Shown: positions 16,800 to 26,241 of the stretch, piece after piece
Layout of the letters: every line of letters begins with the position of its first letter
Numbering within the stretch: the stretch's first letter is position 1
Assembly (NCBI RefSeq): GCF_001570365.1
Contig: NZ_BBYK01000040.1
Span: 351,915-415,914 of the forward strand
Source: Microtetraspora fusca
Lineage (GTDB): Bacteria; Actinomycetota; Actinomycetes; Streptosporangiales; Streptosporangiaceae
Direction of reading: 5' to 3'
DNA: 64,000 nucleotides
Program-made: the position numbers and the translations under genes
Notes under the pieces: model-generated
Database searches by the model: none
What the model was told of the DNA's origin: nothing
What the model saw: the letters and a program-made list of their open reading frames with translations, nothing else

Positions 16800-17666
16800 T
16801 TACATCTCTCTGAGAAGATCGCCGATGATCTCGGCGGTACCCCCGGGCGTGGTGCTCTCCACGCACAACTGCTCCATGGCTGTGAGGTAAGGATCGATGT
16901 CCTCACGCTTGTCGAGGTACAGCGCACCCCACAGCTGCTCGACGTAGACCACGTCCGATAGGTCGGACTCGGGAAACCGGAGGATCGTGAACGCCCCTCC
17001 CTCCGCCGCGTGCATGCCGAAGCGGAACGGCATCACCTGGACGGTGATGTTGGGCAGCATCGACACCTCCAGCAGGTGCTGGAGCTGCTCCTGCATGATC
17101 CCCTCGCCACCGATGGGACGCCTGAGCGCGGCTTCGTCGATGACCGCCCAGAGCCTCGGCCCACCCTTCTGCCGCAGCCGCTCCTGGCGCTGCATGCGCA
17201 GGTGCACGCGGTGCTCGATCGACTCCTCCGGGTCGTCCGGGTAGCCGAGTCGGATCACCGCGCGGGCGTAGGCGGCCGTCTGGAGCAGGCCGGGCACGAA
17301 CTGCACCTCATAGGTGCGGATCACGCTCGCCGCCTCTTCGAGCCCGATGAAGGTGACGAACCAGTTCGGCAGCACGTCGCCGTACTTGTGCCACCAGCCG
17401 GGCGTGTTGGCCTCACGGACCATCTCCAGCAGGCCACGGCGTTCGGCGTCGTCGTGGACGCCGTACAACGTGAGCAGGTCTTCGACATCACGTGTCTTGA
17501 ATCCGACCCGTCCGAGCTCCATCCGGCTGATCTTGGATTCTGAGGCGCGGATATGAAATCCCGCGACCTCCCGGGTCAGCCCCCGGTCCTCGCGCAGTTT
17601 GCGAAGGCTCGCACCAAGCATGATTCGCCGAACGGTGGAGCCGGATCCAGGCGGATCTATCGACAC
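16800..17666 (-). CDS. XRE-family regulator with DUF5753 domain
   Basis: A 288-residue protein. Residues about 15-75 form the helix-turn-helix (LGASLRKLREDRGLTREVAG, SESKISRMELGR). The rest is the DUF5753 domain: PGWWHKYGDVLPNWFVTFIG, IRTYEVQFVPGLLQT, VIDEAALRRPIGG, VQVMPF and GGAFTILRFPE. It probably controls the adjacent DUF397 gene and the divergent RsbW-like ATPase gene as a WhiJ-like module. The stop abuts the DUF397 start. Confidence 0.93.
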   Translation of the reverse strand: MSIDPPGSGSTVRRIMLGASLRKLREDRGLTREVAGFHIRASESKISRMELGRVGFKTRDVEDLLTLYGVHDDAERRGLLEMVREANTPGWWHKYGDVLPNWFVTFIGLEEAASVIRTYEVQFVPGLLQTAAYARAVIRLGYPDDPEESIEHRVHLRMQRQERLRQKGGPRLWAVIDEAALRRPIGGEGIMQEQLQHLLEVSMLPNITVQVMPFRFGMHAAEGGAFTILRFPESDLSDVVYVEQLWGALYLDKREDIDPYLTAMEQLCVESTTPGGTAEIIGDLLREM

Positions 17667-17768
17667 GTGCTATTCCTCCGGTATGTGGACTGGTTCACAG
17701 TCTGTCAAAGATCGCCCCCTTCGTCCCAGAGGTGTATTGGGGGTAACCGTAGCGCCTGCATCCCCCGA

Positions 17769-18341
17769 ATGCACGTGCATCCGCTCTTGCACATGCACGT
17801 GACCTTGCACCATCATGATCTCGTGCAGTCCGCGAACCTGACTCGTGGCCAAACCCAGTGGTCGGCGCTTGATTGGTGGCCTCCCCTCGGATGGTGGCCG
17901 GAGCCCGCGCGTCATCTCCTCGCCCCCGGATCCGCCGCCGCGAGCGCCACATTCGTTCTGCTCCCGCGCGCGGAGTCGATCCACTCGGCCCGCAGTTTCG
18001 CCGCGGGAACGCTGGCCGGCTGGAACATGGGCACGCTGGCCGAGGGCATGGAGCTCGTCGTCTCCGAACTCGCCACCAACGCCCTCCGGCACGGCCTCAT
18101 GCTCGGTGCCACACCGCTTCGCCGCGACCGCGAGGTCGTACGGCTGTCGCTGATCCGCCGCGGCCCGCTGGTCGCCTGCGCGATCACCGACCCCGGCGCG
18201 GCCGTCCCGGTGCTGCGCGATCCGTCTCCGTTCGAGCCGGGCGGGCTGGGACTGCACATCGTCGAGTCCATGAGCGTGTGCTGGGGCTGGTCCCCGCTCG
18301 CGCCCCAGGGCAAGGCCGTCTGGGCCGTCCTCTCCGCCTGA
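17769..18341 (+). CDS. RsbW-like ATP-binding (anti-sigma factor type) protein
   Basis: A GHKL-fold ATPase of about 180-190 residues. GMELVVSELATNALRHG is the N-box, DPGAAVPVL the G1 region, and GGLGLHIVESMSVCWGW the G2 region. This class includes anti-sigma factors and regulators near XRE/DUF397 pairs. The start is unclear. ATG 17769 would give a His-rich leader (MHVHPLLHMHVTLHHHD), while ATG 17793 or GTG 17799 would drop part of it. The DNA there holds CACGTG palindromes that may be regulatory. It is divergent from the XRE gene. Confidence 0.82.
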   Translation: MHVHPLLHMHVTLHHHDLVQSANLTRGQTQWSALDWWPPLGWWPEPARHLLAPGSAAASATFVLLPRAESIHSARSFAAGTLAGWNMGTLAEGMELVVSELATNALRHGLMLGATPLRRDREVVRLSLIRRGPLVACAITDPGAAVPVLRDPSPFEPGGLGLHIVESMSVCWGWSPLAPQGKAVWAVLSA

Positions 18342-18501
18342 CTCGGCCCGACGCCGGTCGGGAGCGGGGTGCGGCCGGGTCGCCGCGCCTCCAGGCCGAT
18401 CTCGACAGGAGTCAAACAGGGACTCATATTTCTGCCGCCCGGCCCCCCGCGGCCCGCGATCTGGATTACGGTGGCTCTCCCGAGACTCCCGAGAGACTCT
18501 G

Positions 18502-20991
18502 ATGGACGATCACCTGACCGGCTGGCTGGCCACTCTCGACGAAGAACGACTCACGCGCGTGCTGGGCAACCGCCCGGACGCCCTCATTCCGCCATGGCCC
18601 CGCACGCTCAAGGCCCTCGCCGAACGGCTCGCCGGCGACTTCGCCGTCATGGAGGTCATGCGCAGGCTTCCCCTCCCGGCCCTGGAGATCGTGCAGGCGT
18701 GCCTCGCGCTCGGCGATCGCCCCGGCGAGGACCGGCTCGCCCGTTTCCTAGGGGTGAGCGTCTCCGAGACGATCCCCTGGCTGGACCGCCTGTACGACCA
18801 CGCCCTGGCCTGGCCGGAGCCGGACGGCAGGATCCGGCTGGCCGGGGCGCTCGCCCGCTGGTGGACGGCCCCGTGCGGGCTCGGCGAGCCGCTCGCCGCG
18901 TACCTCGAATCGTGGACGCTGAACACCGAGGGGCTGCGGCGGATGTGCCGCAACCTGAGCGTCCCGGCCCAGGGGACGAAGCGCCAGATGATGACTCGGC
19001 TGTCGGCGACCCTGAGCGACGCCGAGCTGCTGTCCTCCCTGGTCGCCGAGGCGCCGGAGGGCACGATCGGGATGCTCGACGACTTCGCCTGGGACGGGCC
19101 GATCCGCAGCGTGAACGGCGACCTGTTCATCACGCCGGGCACCCCGGAGAAATGGGCCGTCGAGCGCGGCCTGCTCTTCCGTACGCAATGGGGGGTCGCC
19201 GGAATGCCGCGGGAGGTGGCGCTGGCCCTGCGCGGGCCGGAGTACCACCCGCCGTTCACGCCGTTTCCGCCCGACCTCGCGACCGTCCCGGTCGGCGCGG
19301 AGGCGGTCGAGTACGACATGTACCTGGCCGCGCCGCGCCTGCTCGACCGCGCGACCGCCGTCCTGGAGAACATCGACAAGACGCCGCTGCCCCTGCTGAA
19401 GGGCGGCGGCGTCGGCGTGCGCGAGGTGAAGCGCGTCGCCAAGGAGACCGGCTGCGCCGAGGCGGAGGCCCGCCTGCTGATCGAGGTGTCGGCCGTGGCC
19501 CGGTTGATCGGCCTGGACGAGGAGGCGGGCGGGCTCGTCCCCACGGACAGGTTCGACAGGTGGCGGCTGTCCGAGGGCCCCGTCCGGCTCCGCGCGCTGC
19601 TGGCCGCCTGGTGGCGGATGGAGCGGTCCTCCCTGCGCCGCGTCCAGGAGCGGTACGCGACCGTGCTGGGCGACGACCCCGAAGGCGAGACGCTCGCCCG
19701 GATCCGCCGGGCCCTGCTCGGCGCGCTCGCGGAGATCCCCGAGGGCCGGGGCTTCGCGACGTTTCCGGAGCTCGTGCAGGCCGTCCATTGGCGGGCGCCG
19801 CTGCTCGACAGGGAGCTGCTCGCCGAGTGCGCGCCGGCCGTTCTGGAGGAGGCCGAGTTGCTCGGGCTGTGCTCCGGCACGGCCCTGACCTCACTGGGCC
19901 GGGCGCTGGCCGCGCTCGGCTCGGTCGCGGGCGGCGAGAACGAGAGCGCCGTCCCCGAGATCGAGCACGACCCGGCCCTGGCGGAGCGGTCGGCCAAGGC
20001 GCTGGCGAGCGCGCAGCGCACGGCGCTCTTCGGCGCGGACCTGACGGCCGTCGTCACCGGCCCGCCCTCCGCCGAGCTGGCGTCCCTGCTCGACCGCGCC
20101 GCCGACCGCGAGTCCCAGGGAGCGGCGTCGGTCTGGCGGTTCGGCCCCGCCGGCGTACGGCGTGCCCTGGACGCCGGGGAGACCGCCGACACGCTGCTCG
20201 ACGCGCTCGCCGAGGTGGGCACGCTGCCCCAGCCGCTCGTGTACCTCGTCCGGGACGTGGCCCGCAGGCACGGCGAGGTCACCGTGGCCTCGGTGGGCTG
20301 CGTCGTCCTCGGCTCGGACCCCGCGCTGCTGGCCGAGATCAACGCGCATCGCAAGCTCGGCCGGCTCGGCCTCCGCCTCCTGGCGCCGACCGTTCTGGCG
20401 AGCGACGCGACCGCCGAGCGGACGCTCGCCGCGCTGCGCGAGGCCGGGTACGCCCCGGTGCCCGACGGCTCCGGCGGGATCGCCGTCCGGCGCGGCCCGC
20501 GCCCGAGCCACGACACTTCGGACCGGATCGGCGACCGGGACGCGAAGCGCGAGCCGGAACCGGGCGACGGCCGGTTGATCCCGTTCCCCGGCGGGCGGAC
20601 GGCCGAGGCCGACGTCCCCCACCCGCCGCACGCGCTGCCGGACGGCCTCGCGGACCTCCCGGCGGACGTGCCGGACCCGCGCGAGCACGCGCGGAGGCTG
20701 CTCGCGGCGAGCGGCGCCGCCCGCACCGGCGAGACGCCCGCCCGGGCGCCGGGCCGGACGTGGGCGGTCATCGGGCGCCGGGCGACCCGGCTGCCGACCG
20801 CGCAGCAGACGCTGCTCGGCTTCGTCGTCGATCGGGGCGTACGCGCGCTGATCACGCTGGCGGACGGCGTGACCGCCACGGTGAGCCACGGCGAGCTGCG
20901 CGACGGCGTCCTCGACGCGTGGTGCGAGGAGGCGGGGGACTACCTCGACTTCCCGCTGGGCGAGATCACCTCGGTCGTCGCCGCCCGGTAG
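18502..20991 (+). CDS. helicase-associated (XPB/Ssl2-like) domain protein
   Basis: An 829-residue protein of the actinobacterial 'helicase C-terminal domain-containing' family. It has the family features GWLATLDEERL at the start, WLDRLYDHALAWP, the middle region with LALRGPEYHPPFTPFPP, and the XPB/Ssl2-like module near residues 500-640 (LVYLVRDVARRHGEVTVASV). No Walker A or DEAD box is present, so it is not a helicase by itself. In many actinomycetes it is encoded near an XPB-type helicase with which it may work in DNA repair. That partner is not in this window. Confidence 0.88.
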   Translation: MDDHLTGWLATLDEERLTRVLGNRPDALIPPWPRTLKALAERLAGDFAVMEVMRRLPLPALEIVQACLALGDRPGEDRLARFLGVSVSETIPWLDRLYDHALAWPEPDGRIRLAGALARWWTAPCGLGEPLAAYLESWTLNTEGLRRMCRNLSVPAQGTKRQMMTRLSATLSDAELLSSLVAEAPEGTIGMLDDFAWDGPIRSVNGDLFITPGTPEKWAVERGLLFRTQWGVAGMPREVALALRGPEYHPPFTPFPPDLATVPVGAEAVEYDMYLAAPRLLDRATAVLENIDKTPLPLLKGGGVGVREVKRVAKETGCAEAEARLLIEVSAVARLIGLDEEAGGLVPTDRFDRWRLSEGPVRLRALLAAWWRMERSSLRRVQERYATVLGDDPEGETLARIRRALLGALAEIPEGRGFATFPELVQAVHWRAPLLDRELLAECAPAVLEEAELLGLCSGTALTSLGRALAALGSVAGGENESAVPEIEHDPALAERSAKALASAQRTALFGADLTAVVTGPPSAELASLLDRAADRESQGAASVWRFGPAGVRRALDAGETADTLLDALAEVGTLPQPLVYLVRDVARRHGEVTVASVGCVVLGSDPALLAEINAHRKLGRLGLRLLAPTVLASDATAERTLAALREAGYAPVPDGSGGIAVRRGPRPSHDTSDRIGDRDAKREPEPGDGRLIPFPGGRTAEADVPHPPHALPDGLADLPADVPDPREHARRLLAASGAARTGETPARAPGRTWAVIGRRATRLPTAQQTLLGFVVDRGVRALITLADGVTATVSHGELRDGVLDAWCEEAGDYLDFPLGEITSVVAAR

Positions 20992-21006
20992 GACGGCGAC
21001 GACGGG

Positions 21007-23643
21007 TCACGGGGTCAGTGTGAGGGTGTCCACCGCCTCCCGGCGTACGCCCTGCTCGGTGAAGGGCCAGGGGGTCATGCGGCCGTCGGCCCACAGCTCC
21101 GCCTGGTCGTCGTAGTTCGAGTGGAAGGCGTGCCCCGAGGCCCCGGTCAGGTTGATCCAGCGCGAACGGTCGAGGTCCGCGAGGTCGACGACCATCCGCA
21201 TCGACGGGACCCAGACGACCTCGTAGCCCATGTCGCTGTCCCAGCCGGTCGCGTCGACCGCGTCCTTGCCGCCCGCGAGGTGGAGCGGGCCGCGGTTGAA
21301 CAGCCACTCGACCGGGCCGATGCCGGAGGTGCCGAACGTCTCGTTGGTCAGCTCCAGCGTGTGCAGGTCGCCCCAGCGCCAGGCGTCCGAGTCGTCGCCG
21401 AGCCGCTCCCTCAGGTCGGCCCCGGCGTCCTTGATCGCCGCCGCCAGGATGTCGTCGCGGGACTCCGTCACCCTCTCTGTGCGTGTGTCGTCCCACCAGG
21501 GCGAGTCGGGCTCGTCGAGCAGCTTGGCGACGATCTCGAACCATCTGTCGCCGCCGCCCGGCCGTACGCTTTCCGGCAGATCGTCGTCGAACGTCCGCTT
21601 GAGCAGGTGCCGCCAGATCGCGTTGTAGTACGCGGCCGGGGCGGAGTCCCGGGTCTGGGTGAAGTCCCATCCCTTCAGCAGCCGGGTGTCCCCTCCCCCG
21701 ATCCGGAGCAGGTGCGGGACGAGCACCTCGGCGAGACCGTTGCGCGAGTCCATCTGGATGTCCCGCATCGTGTCCGCGGTGATCTTGCCCGCGCCGACGG
21801 CCTGCGTGATCCGGTCCACGATCCGCTGCGAGCGGTAGCCGTACGACCAGTCGGACGTGAGGAACGGGCCGTAGTCGGGCCGGATCGCGGCGTTGTTCGC
21901 GGTGACGATGAAGCCCTCGGGCGGGTTGTACACGTACGGAAGCTGCTCGAACGGGATATAACCGGTCCACTCCTGCGCGCCGGTCCACCCCGCGGCCGGC
22001 CACGTGCCGTCACCGTCGGAGCGGACCGGGATCTTGCCCGGTGCCTGGTAGCCGATGTTGCCCTCCAGGTCGGCGTAGATCAGGTTCTGGGCGGGGGCCT
22101 CGAACTTCGCCGCCGCCGCGCGGAACTGCTCCCAGTTCTCCGCCCGGTTCAGCATGAAGATCGAGTCACCGGTCCGGCCGGGGTCGAGCGCGGTCCAGCG
22201 CAGCGCCACGGCCATGTCCTTGTCGAGCTTGCCGAGTTTGGCGGCGGCGCCCGGCACCGCCTCCCGAGCGTTCCCGAGGACCTCCGAGATGATCGGCCCG
22301 TGCGCGGTCGAGCGCACCGTCAACTCGATCGTCTTCCCGCCCGCGACCTTGATCTGCTCAACCCTGGTCTGCAGCGGAACCCACGAGCCCTTCACCTCGT
22401 ACCTGTCGTCCTGCACGCGCTCGACGTACAGGTCGGTGACGTCGGGCCCGAGGTTGGTGAACCCCCAGGCGATCTTGTGGTTGTGCCCGATGATCACACC
22501 GGGGACGCCGGAGAAGGTGTAGCCGCTGACGTCGTAGGGACAGGCCGGTCCCCGCGTACGGCAGTGCAGCCCGGCCTGGTACCAGATCGACGGCATCCGG
22601 GGCCCGAGGTGCGGGTCGTTGGCCAGCAGGGGCTTGCCGCTCTCGGTGTGCGCGCCGCTGACGACCCACGAGTTCGAGCCGATGCCCGCCCGGTCGGCAC
22701 CGGACGTGCCGAGCAGGTTCGGGACGGCGTCGAGCACCTTCGCGACGCGGGCGAGCGCCTCGGTCGCGGGCGCGCCGGAAAGAGACGAGTCGGACGCCCG
22801 CTCCTGTTCTGTGGCGCTCCCGGTCACCGGCCGGGTCGCGAGCGGCGCGGCGGGCTGAGCCGGGGCTCCGGTGGCGCGCTTCTCGTCCGCGTCCTGGCTG
22901 AACTTGCCGTCCCGTACGGCTCCCCTGGTCACGATCGGCTGGTGCCGGTCGAACGGGTAGCCGGGGAACAGCTCCTCCACCCGCTCCAGCGGAAGCGCGG
23001 ACGCGTCGATCGCGCGCTCGATCTCCTCACCCATGTTGGAGCGCAGGTCCCAGGCCAGGGCCTTGAGCCAGGAGAGGGAGTCGGCCGGGGTCCACGGCTC
23101 CGGGTCGTACGAGCGGTTGGTCAGGGCGAGCACGCCGTACTCAAGGCTCCGGGCCGCGAACCCCTGGTTCTGCTCCATCCACGCGTTCACGCCGGCCGCG
23201 TAGTCCTCCAGTGCCGTGCGCGCCTCCGGGTCGAGCAGCTCGATCTCTTTCTCCGAGGTACGGCGCCAGCCGAGCGTGCGCACCACCTTGTCGATGTCGA
23301 GCGTGGACGACCCGAACAGTTCGGAGAGGCGGCCGGCCGTGGTCTTGCGGCGGAAGTCCATCTCCCAGAAACGGTCCTGGGCGTGGACGTAGCCCTGTGC
23401 TTTGAAGAGGTCGGCCGAGGTGTCGGCGTAGATCTGGGGGACGCCGTACCGGTCACGCAGGACGCTGACGTTCGCCGCCAGGCCGGGCAGCCTGATCTCA
23501 CCGTCCACCTGCGGGAACGACCGCCGTACGGTCCACGTGACCACGCCCGCGAGCACGAGCGCGAGGACCAGCACGACGGTCACGACACGGAGTAGCCATC
23601 GGATGGGCCAAGGGAAACGAGCATAGGGGGCGAGCCTGACCAT
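21007..23643 (-). CDS. penicillin acylase family (S45) amidohydrolase
   Basis: An 878-residue Ntn-hydrolase precursor from ATG 23643, preceded by GAGGAAAGG. A membrane anchor or signal segment (WLLRVVTVVLVLALVLAGVV) leads to the alpha subunit. SNSWVVSG contains the Ser that becomes the N-terminal nucleophile of the beta subunit after self-cleavage. PLLANDPHLGPRMPSIWYQ is the usual following block, and FIVTANNAAI and DSRNGLAEVLVP are further family marks. These enzymes cleave amides such as beta-lactam side chains, acyl-homoserine lactones or lipopeptide acyl chains. The physiological substrate is unknown. It is convergent with the helicase-associated gene, with stops about 15 bp apart. Confidence 0.92.
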   Translation of the reverse strand: MVRLAPYARFPWPIRWLLRVVTVVLVLALVLAGVVTWTVRRSFPQVDGEIRLPGLAANVSVLRDRYGVPQIYADTSADLFKAQGYVHAQDRFWEMDFRRKTTAGRLSELFGSSTLDIDKVVRTLGWRRTSEKEIELLDPEARTALEDYAAGVNAWMEQNQGFAARSLEYGVLALTNRSYDPEPWTPADSLSWLKALAWDLRSNMGEEIERAIDASALPLERVEELFPGYPFDRHQPIVTRGAVRDGKFSQDADEKRATGAPAQPAAPLATRPVTGSATEQERASDSSLSGAPATEALARVAKVLDAVPNLLGTSGADRAGIGSNSWVVSGAHTESGKPLLANDPHLGPRMPSIWYQAGLHCRTRGPACPYDVSGYTFSGVPGVIIGHNHKIAWGFTNLGPDVTDLYVERVQDDRYEVKGSWVPLQTRVEQIKVAGGKTIELTVRSTAHGPIISEVLGNAREAVPGAAAKLGKLDKDMAVALRWTALDPGRTGDSIFMLNRAENWEQFRAAAAKFEAPAQNLIYADLEGNIGYQAPGKIPVRSDGDGTWPAAGWTGAQEWTGYIPFEQLPYVYNPPEGFIVTANNAAIRPDYGPFLTSDWSYGYRSQRIVDRITQAVGAGKITADTMRDIQMDSRNGLAEVLVPHLLRIGGGDTRLLKGWDFTQTRDSAPAAYYNAIWRHLLKRTFDDDLPESVRPGGGDRWFEIVAKLLDEPDSPWWDDTRTERVTESRDDILAAAIKDAGADLRERLGDDSDAWRWGDLHTLELTNETFGTSGIGPVEWLFNRGPLHLAGGKDAVDATGWDSDMGYEVVWVPSMRMVVDLADLDRSRWINLTGASGHAFHSNYDDQAELWADGRMTPWPFTEQGVRREAVDTLTLTP

Positions 23644-23753
23644 CGACCGACCTTTCCTCTGGAACGCGCATCACAGTATGAAGGTCCGGCACATAAGATC
23701 AATCCCCGCCTTCCTCCGCGGGCGGCCGCTCAGGTACGGGAGAGTGCGTTCAG

Positions 23754-24974
23754 TTGACCGATCCGCGATCCGCCGACGCCCTTCCAAAAGACCATGCGAC
23801 GCCGCTGTCGCCGGCCCGCCCGGCCGAGTCGACGCCTCGTGCGAACCAGCCGGAACCCGGGGCCGGGACCGAACATTGGATCCCGTCGGACGCGGCGGAA
23901 GCGACACCCTCGCTGGACCATGGGCCGACGGCGGACGCGGCGGAACCGGAGGGCACTTCCGGGGCGGCCGGCCTGAGCGACGCGATGCCCGCTCCGTGCC
24001 CCGGGCGTCGGCGGCGGTGGTGGGTCGGCGTCCTCGTCTGGACGTCGATCGCGCCCTTCGCGGCGTGGGCCGCACTCCGGCTGATCCCCGCGGACGTGCA
24101 CTTCCAGTGGATCCGCGCCGTGGCGTTCACGCCCTACGTGGCGCTCGCCTCGGCGGCCCTTCCGCTGCTCGCGCTACCGGCGCGCCGATGGGCCGCGCTC
24201 GTGGTGAGCCTGGCCGTGGCCACCACGCTCGCGGCCTGCGTGCTGCCCCGCGCCGTCCCGGCCGGCGCCCCGGCCGCCGCTGGTCCCCGGCTGAGGGTCC
24301 TGTCTGCCAACCTCAAGATGGGGACGGTCCCGCCGGAGAAGGTCGTCGCCCTCATCCGGGAGCTCCGTCCCGACGTACTCACTCTGCAGGAGCTCACCCC
24401 CTCGGCCGCCGCGGGCCTGCACGCGGCCGGGATCGGCGCGCTGCTGCCGTACGGCGTGGACGTGTCCGAGCCCGGCGCGCACGGGTCGGGCATCTACAGC
24501 CGCCACCCGGTCGCTCCGGGCCGGCACATCCGGTTCGGCGACTTCCGGCAGGGAGTGGCGACGGTGCGCGTGCCCGGGGCTCCCGAGGTCGCGGTGGTCT
24601 CCGTCCATCCCTGCGCGCCCCGGTACGCGGAGAGGGCCCCCTGCTGGGCGGAGGGGCTGGCGGCGCTGCCCCTGCCCGCGCCCGGCGGTCCGGTGCGGAT
24701 CCTCGCCGGAGACTTCAACGCCACCCTCGATCACGCCCGGATGCGCCGTCTGCTGGACGCCGGCTACCGGGACGCCGCCGCCATGACGGGGAACGGCCTC
24801 GCCGCCACCTGGCCGTACGAGCCGTGGAACTTCAACGGGTGGAGCATCCCTCCGGTCACGCTGGACCACATCCTCGCCGCTCCCGGCGTGGCGACCCGGT
24901 CCTTCGGCGTCCACCCGCTCCCGCGTACGGATCATCGCGCCGTGTTCGCCGAGCTCACGCTCCCCGCGCGCTGA
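23754..24974 (+). CDS. membrane-anchored endonuclease/exonuclease/phosphatase family protein
   Basis: A 406-residue protein starting at TTG 23754, with GGGAGAG nine bases upstream. Residues 1-80 are hydrophilic and low in complexity. Three hydrophobic helices follow (WWVGVLVWTSIAPFAAWAAL onward). The EEP domain then starts at LRVLSANLKMG with the metal-binding Asn, followed by DVLTLQELT (Glu), GIYSRHPV, VSVHP, LAGDFNAT, LDHILA and the terminal TDHRAVFA. The catalytic domain should lie outside the cell. Likely substrates are phosphodiesters or phospholipid head groups. Its 3' end overlaps the convergent flavin reductase by 20 bp. Confidence 0.88.
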   Translation: MTDPRSADALPKDHATPLSPARPAESTPRANQPEPGAGTEHWIPSDAAEATPSLDHGPTADAAEPEGTSGAAGLSDAMPAPCPGRRRRWWVGVLVWTSIAPFAAWAALRLIPADVHFQWIRAVAFTPYVALASAALPLLALPARRWAALVVSLAVATTLAACVLPRAVPAGAPAAAGPRLRVLSANLKMGTVPPEKVVALIRELRPDVLTLQELTPSAAAGLHAAGIGALLPYGVDVSEPGAHGSGIYSRHPVAPGRHIRFGDFRQGVATVRVPGAPEVAVVSVHPCAPRYAERAPCWAEGLAALPLPAPGGPVRILAGDFNATLDHARMRRLLDAGYRDAAAMTGNGLAATWPYEPWNFNGWSIPPVTLDHILAAPGVATRSFGVHPLPRTDHRAVFAELTLPAR

Positions 24975-25581
24975 GCCGCGCCGTCTCCGAGCGGAAGGTG
25001 TGCCCGAGCTCCCGCCCGAGGCCGAAGTAGTGCCGGAAGTTGTAGATCAGCGGGCTCCAGGCCGCAGGGTCGATGTGCTGGGTGCCCGGCACGACGATGC
25101 GCGGATCCGCGTGTACGCGCAGCACGTGGGCCTCGATCACCTGGAACTCGCCGGTCACGTCGAGCCGGACCCGTGCGGCCCGCGCCTCCAACTGGATCGG
25201 GCAGCTCGCCACCCGGGGCGGCCGTACCGTCTCCGACGGCTCGGGACGCAACCCCGCCGCCTCGAACTTGGCCGGCTCGTAGCGGAAGGCGCCCTGCTTG
25301 CGCGCGGGGACGGGGTCACGGCCGGTGAGCGGGGCCAGGCGCTCCACCGCCGGCCACTGCGCCGGCTCGGGAAGGTTGATCACCAGGTCGGGACGGGCGG
25401 CGAGGTTGTGCGCGGTCTGGCTGTCCTTCCCGAGGCCGAGCACGATCGTCCGCCCCAGCGCCCAGGCGGAGGACATCGGGGCGAGGTTGAAGGAGCCGTC
25501 CTCGTTCTCGGTGGAGAGCAGGGCCACCGGTGTCCCGAAGTAGAGGACACTCGGCGTGATCGTCAGGTGGTCGGTCGTCAT
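24955..25581 (-). CDS. flavin reductase-like FMN-binding protein
   Basis: A 208-residue flavin reductase-domain protein from ATG 25581. The order PSVLYFGTPVALLSTENEDGS, NLAPMSSAWALG and TAHNLAARPDLVINLP is typical of the FMN-binding split barrel. It ends with LIYNFRHYFGLGRELG. Members supply reduced flavin or act as flavin-dependent oxidoreductases of unknown substrate. The longer frame to 25623 adds 14 basic residues with no support. The gene runs convergent to the EEP gene. Confidence 0.87.
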   Translation of the reverse strand: MTTDHLTITPSVLYFGTPVALLSTENEDGSFNLAPMSSAWALGRTIVLGLGKDSQTAHNLAARPDLVINLPEPAQWPAVERLAPLTGRDPVPARKQGAFRYEPAKFEAAGLRPEPSETVRPPRVASCPIQLEARAARVRLDVTGEFQVIEAHVLRVHADPRIVVPGTQHIDPAAWSPLIYNFRHYFGLGRELGHTFRSETARLSARGA

Positions 25582-25695
25582 GAGCGCCAACGTAGGCGGC
25601 CGACGCTTCGGCGACGGCCGCACTGTTCTCGCTGAACACCTGCCGGGTTCCGGCGAACGCGCGCCGGCTCCCCCGGCGCATCAAAGTGAAGCCGT

Positions 25696-26241
25696 TCAGG
25701 TGAGCGATACGTGGCGGAAACGGGTATCGAAGCCCTTCCCGACCGGAGCCGCGCACATCACTCCCGCGAACGCGGGGACGCCCGGCGGGAAGTAGGCGAG
25801 GCGCAGCATCCGCTCCGGCGCCGCGCCGTCGAGCCCGTAGCGCACGGTCACGGTGTCGCCGGTCCGTTCGAGATCGACGGTGACCGAGCGGAAGCCGTCC
25901 GGCGCCGCGACCACGGACCAGTCCGACCAGCCCCGCGTGACGACGGCGCTGACCAGCGGCACGCCGTCCACCAGCTCGACCCCCGTCTTGATCCAGTTCT
26001 CCTCGTCGATCCTGAGGGCCACCCCCGCCTGGTCGTACTGCTCGCCCCAGTCGATCTCGAAGGTGGCGGTGATCCGCAGGTCGCCGTCCATGACCCGCCC
26101 GAAAATGTGGCCGTTGTCATGCGTGAAGCCGTAGTGGGTCTTCTGCCAGAAATCGGTGCCCGGGTCGGCCACGACCCGAAGGGCCTCTTCCACCGCCCAT
26201 TCGCGGGGCTCGTTGATCCATTCCCAGCCCGTGTACGGCAT
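25696..26241 (-). CDS. DUF1349 domain protein (concanavalin-like)
   Basis: A 181-residue DUF1349 protein from ATG 26241, with AAGGAG upstream. The fold marks are WINEP, DFWQKTHYGFTHDNGH, EIDWGEQYDQAGVALRIDEE, WIKTGVEL and a final FRHVSLT. These proteins resemble glucanase/lectin beta-sandwiches and may bind or hydrolyse sugars, but no catalytic residues can be named. A 14-bp perfect palindrome sits 15-28 bp before the start and probably binds its regulator. Confidence 0.9.
   Translation of the reverse strand: MPYTGWEWINEPREWAVEEALRVVADPGTDFWQKTHYGFTHDNGHIFGRVMDGDLRITATFEIDWGEQYDQAGVALRIDEENWIKTGVELVDGVPLVSAVVTRGWSDWSVVAAPDGFRSVTVDLERTGDTVTVRYGLDGAAPERMLRLAYFPPGVPAFAGVMCAAPVGKGFDTRFRHVSLT

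Noticed and set aside
21121-23595. Long 824-codon frame antisense to the penicillin acylase
   Set aside because: High GC keeps the opposite frame open. The translation is low-complexity and has no motif, whereas the minus strand has a full S45 protein.
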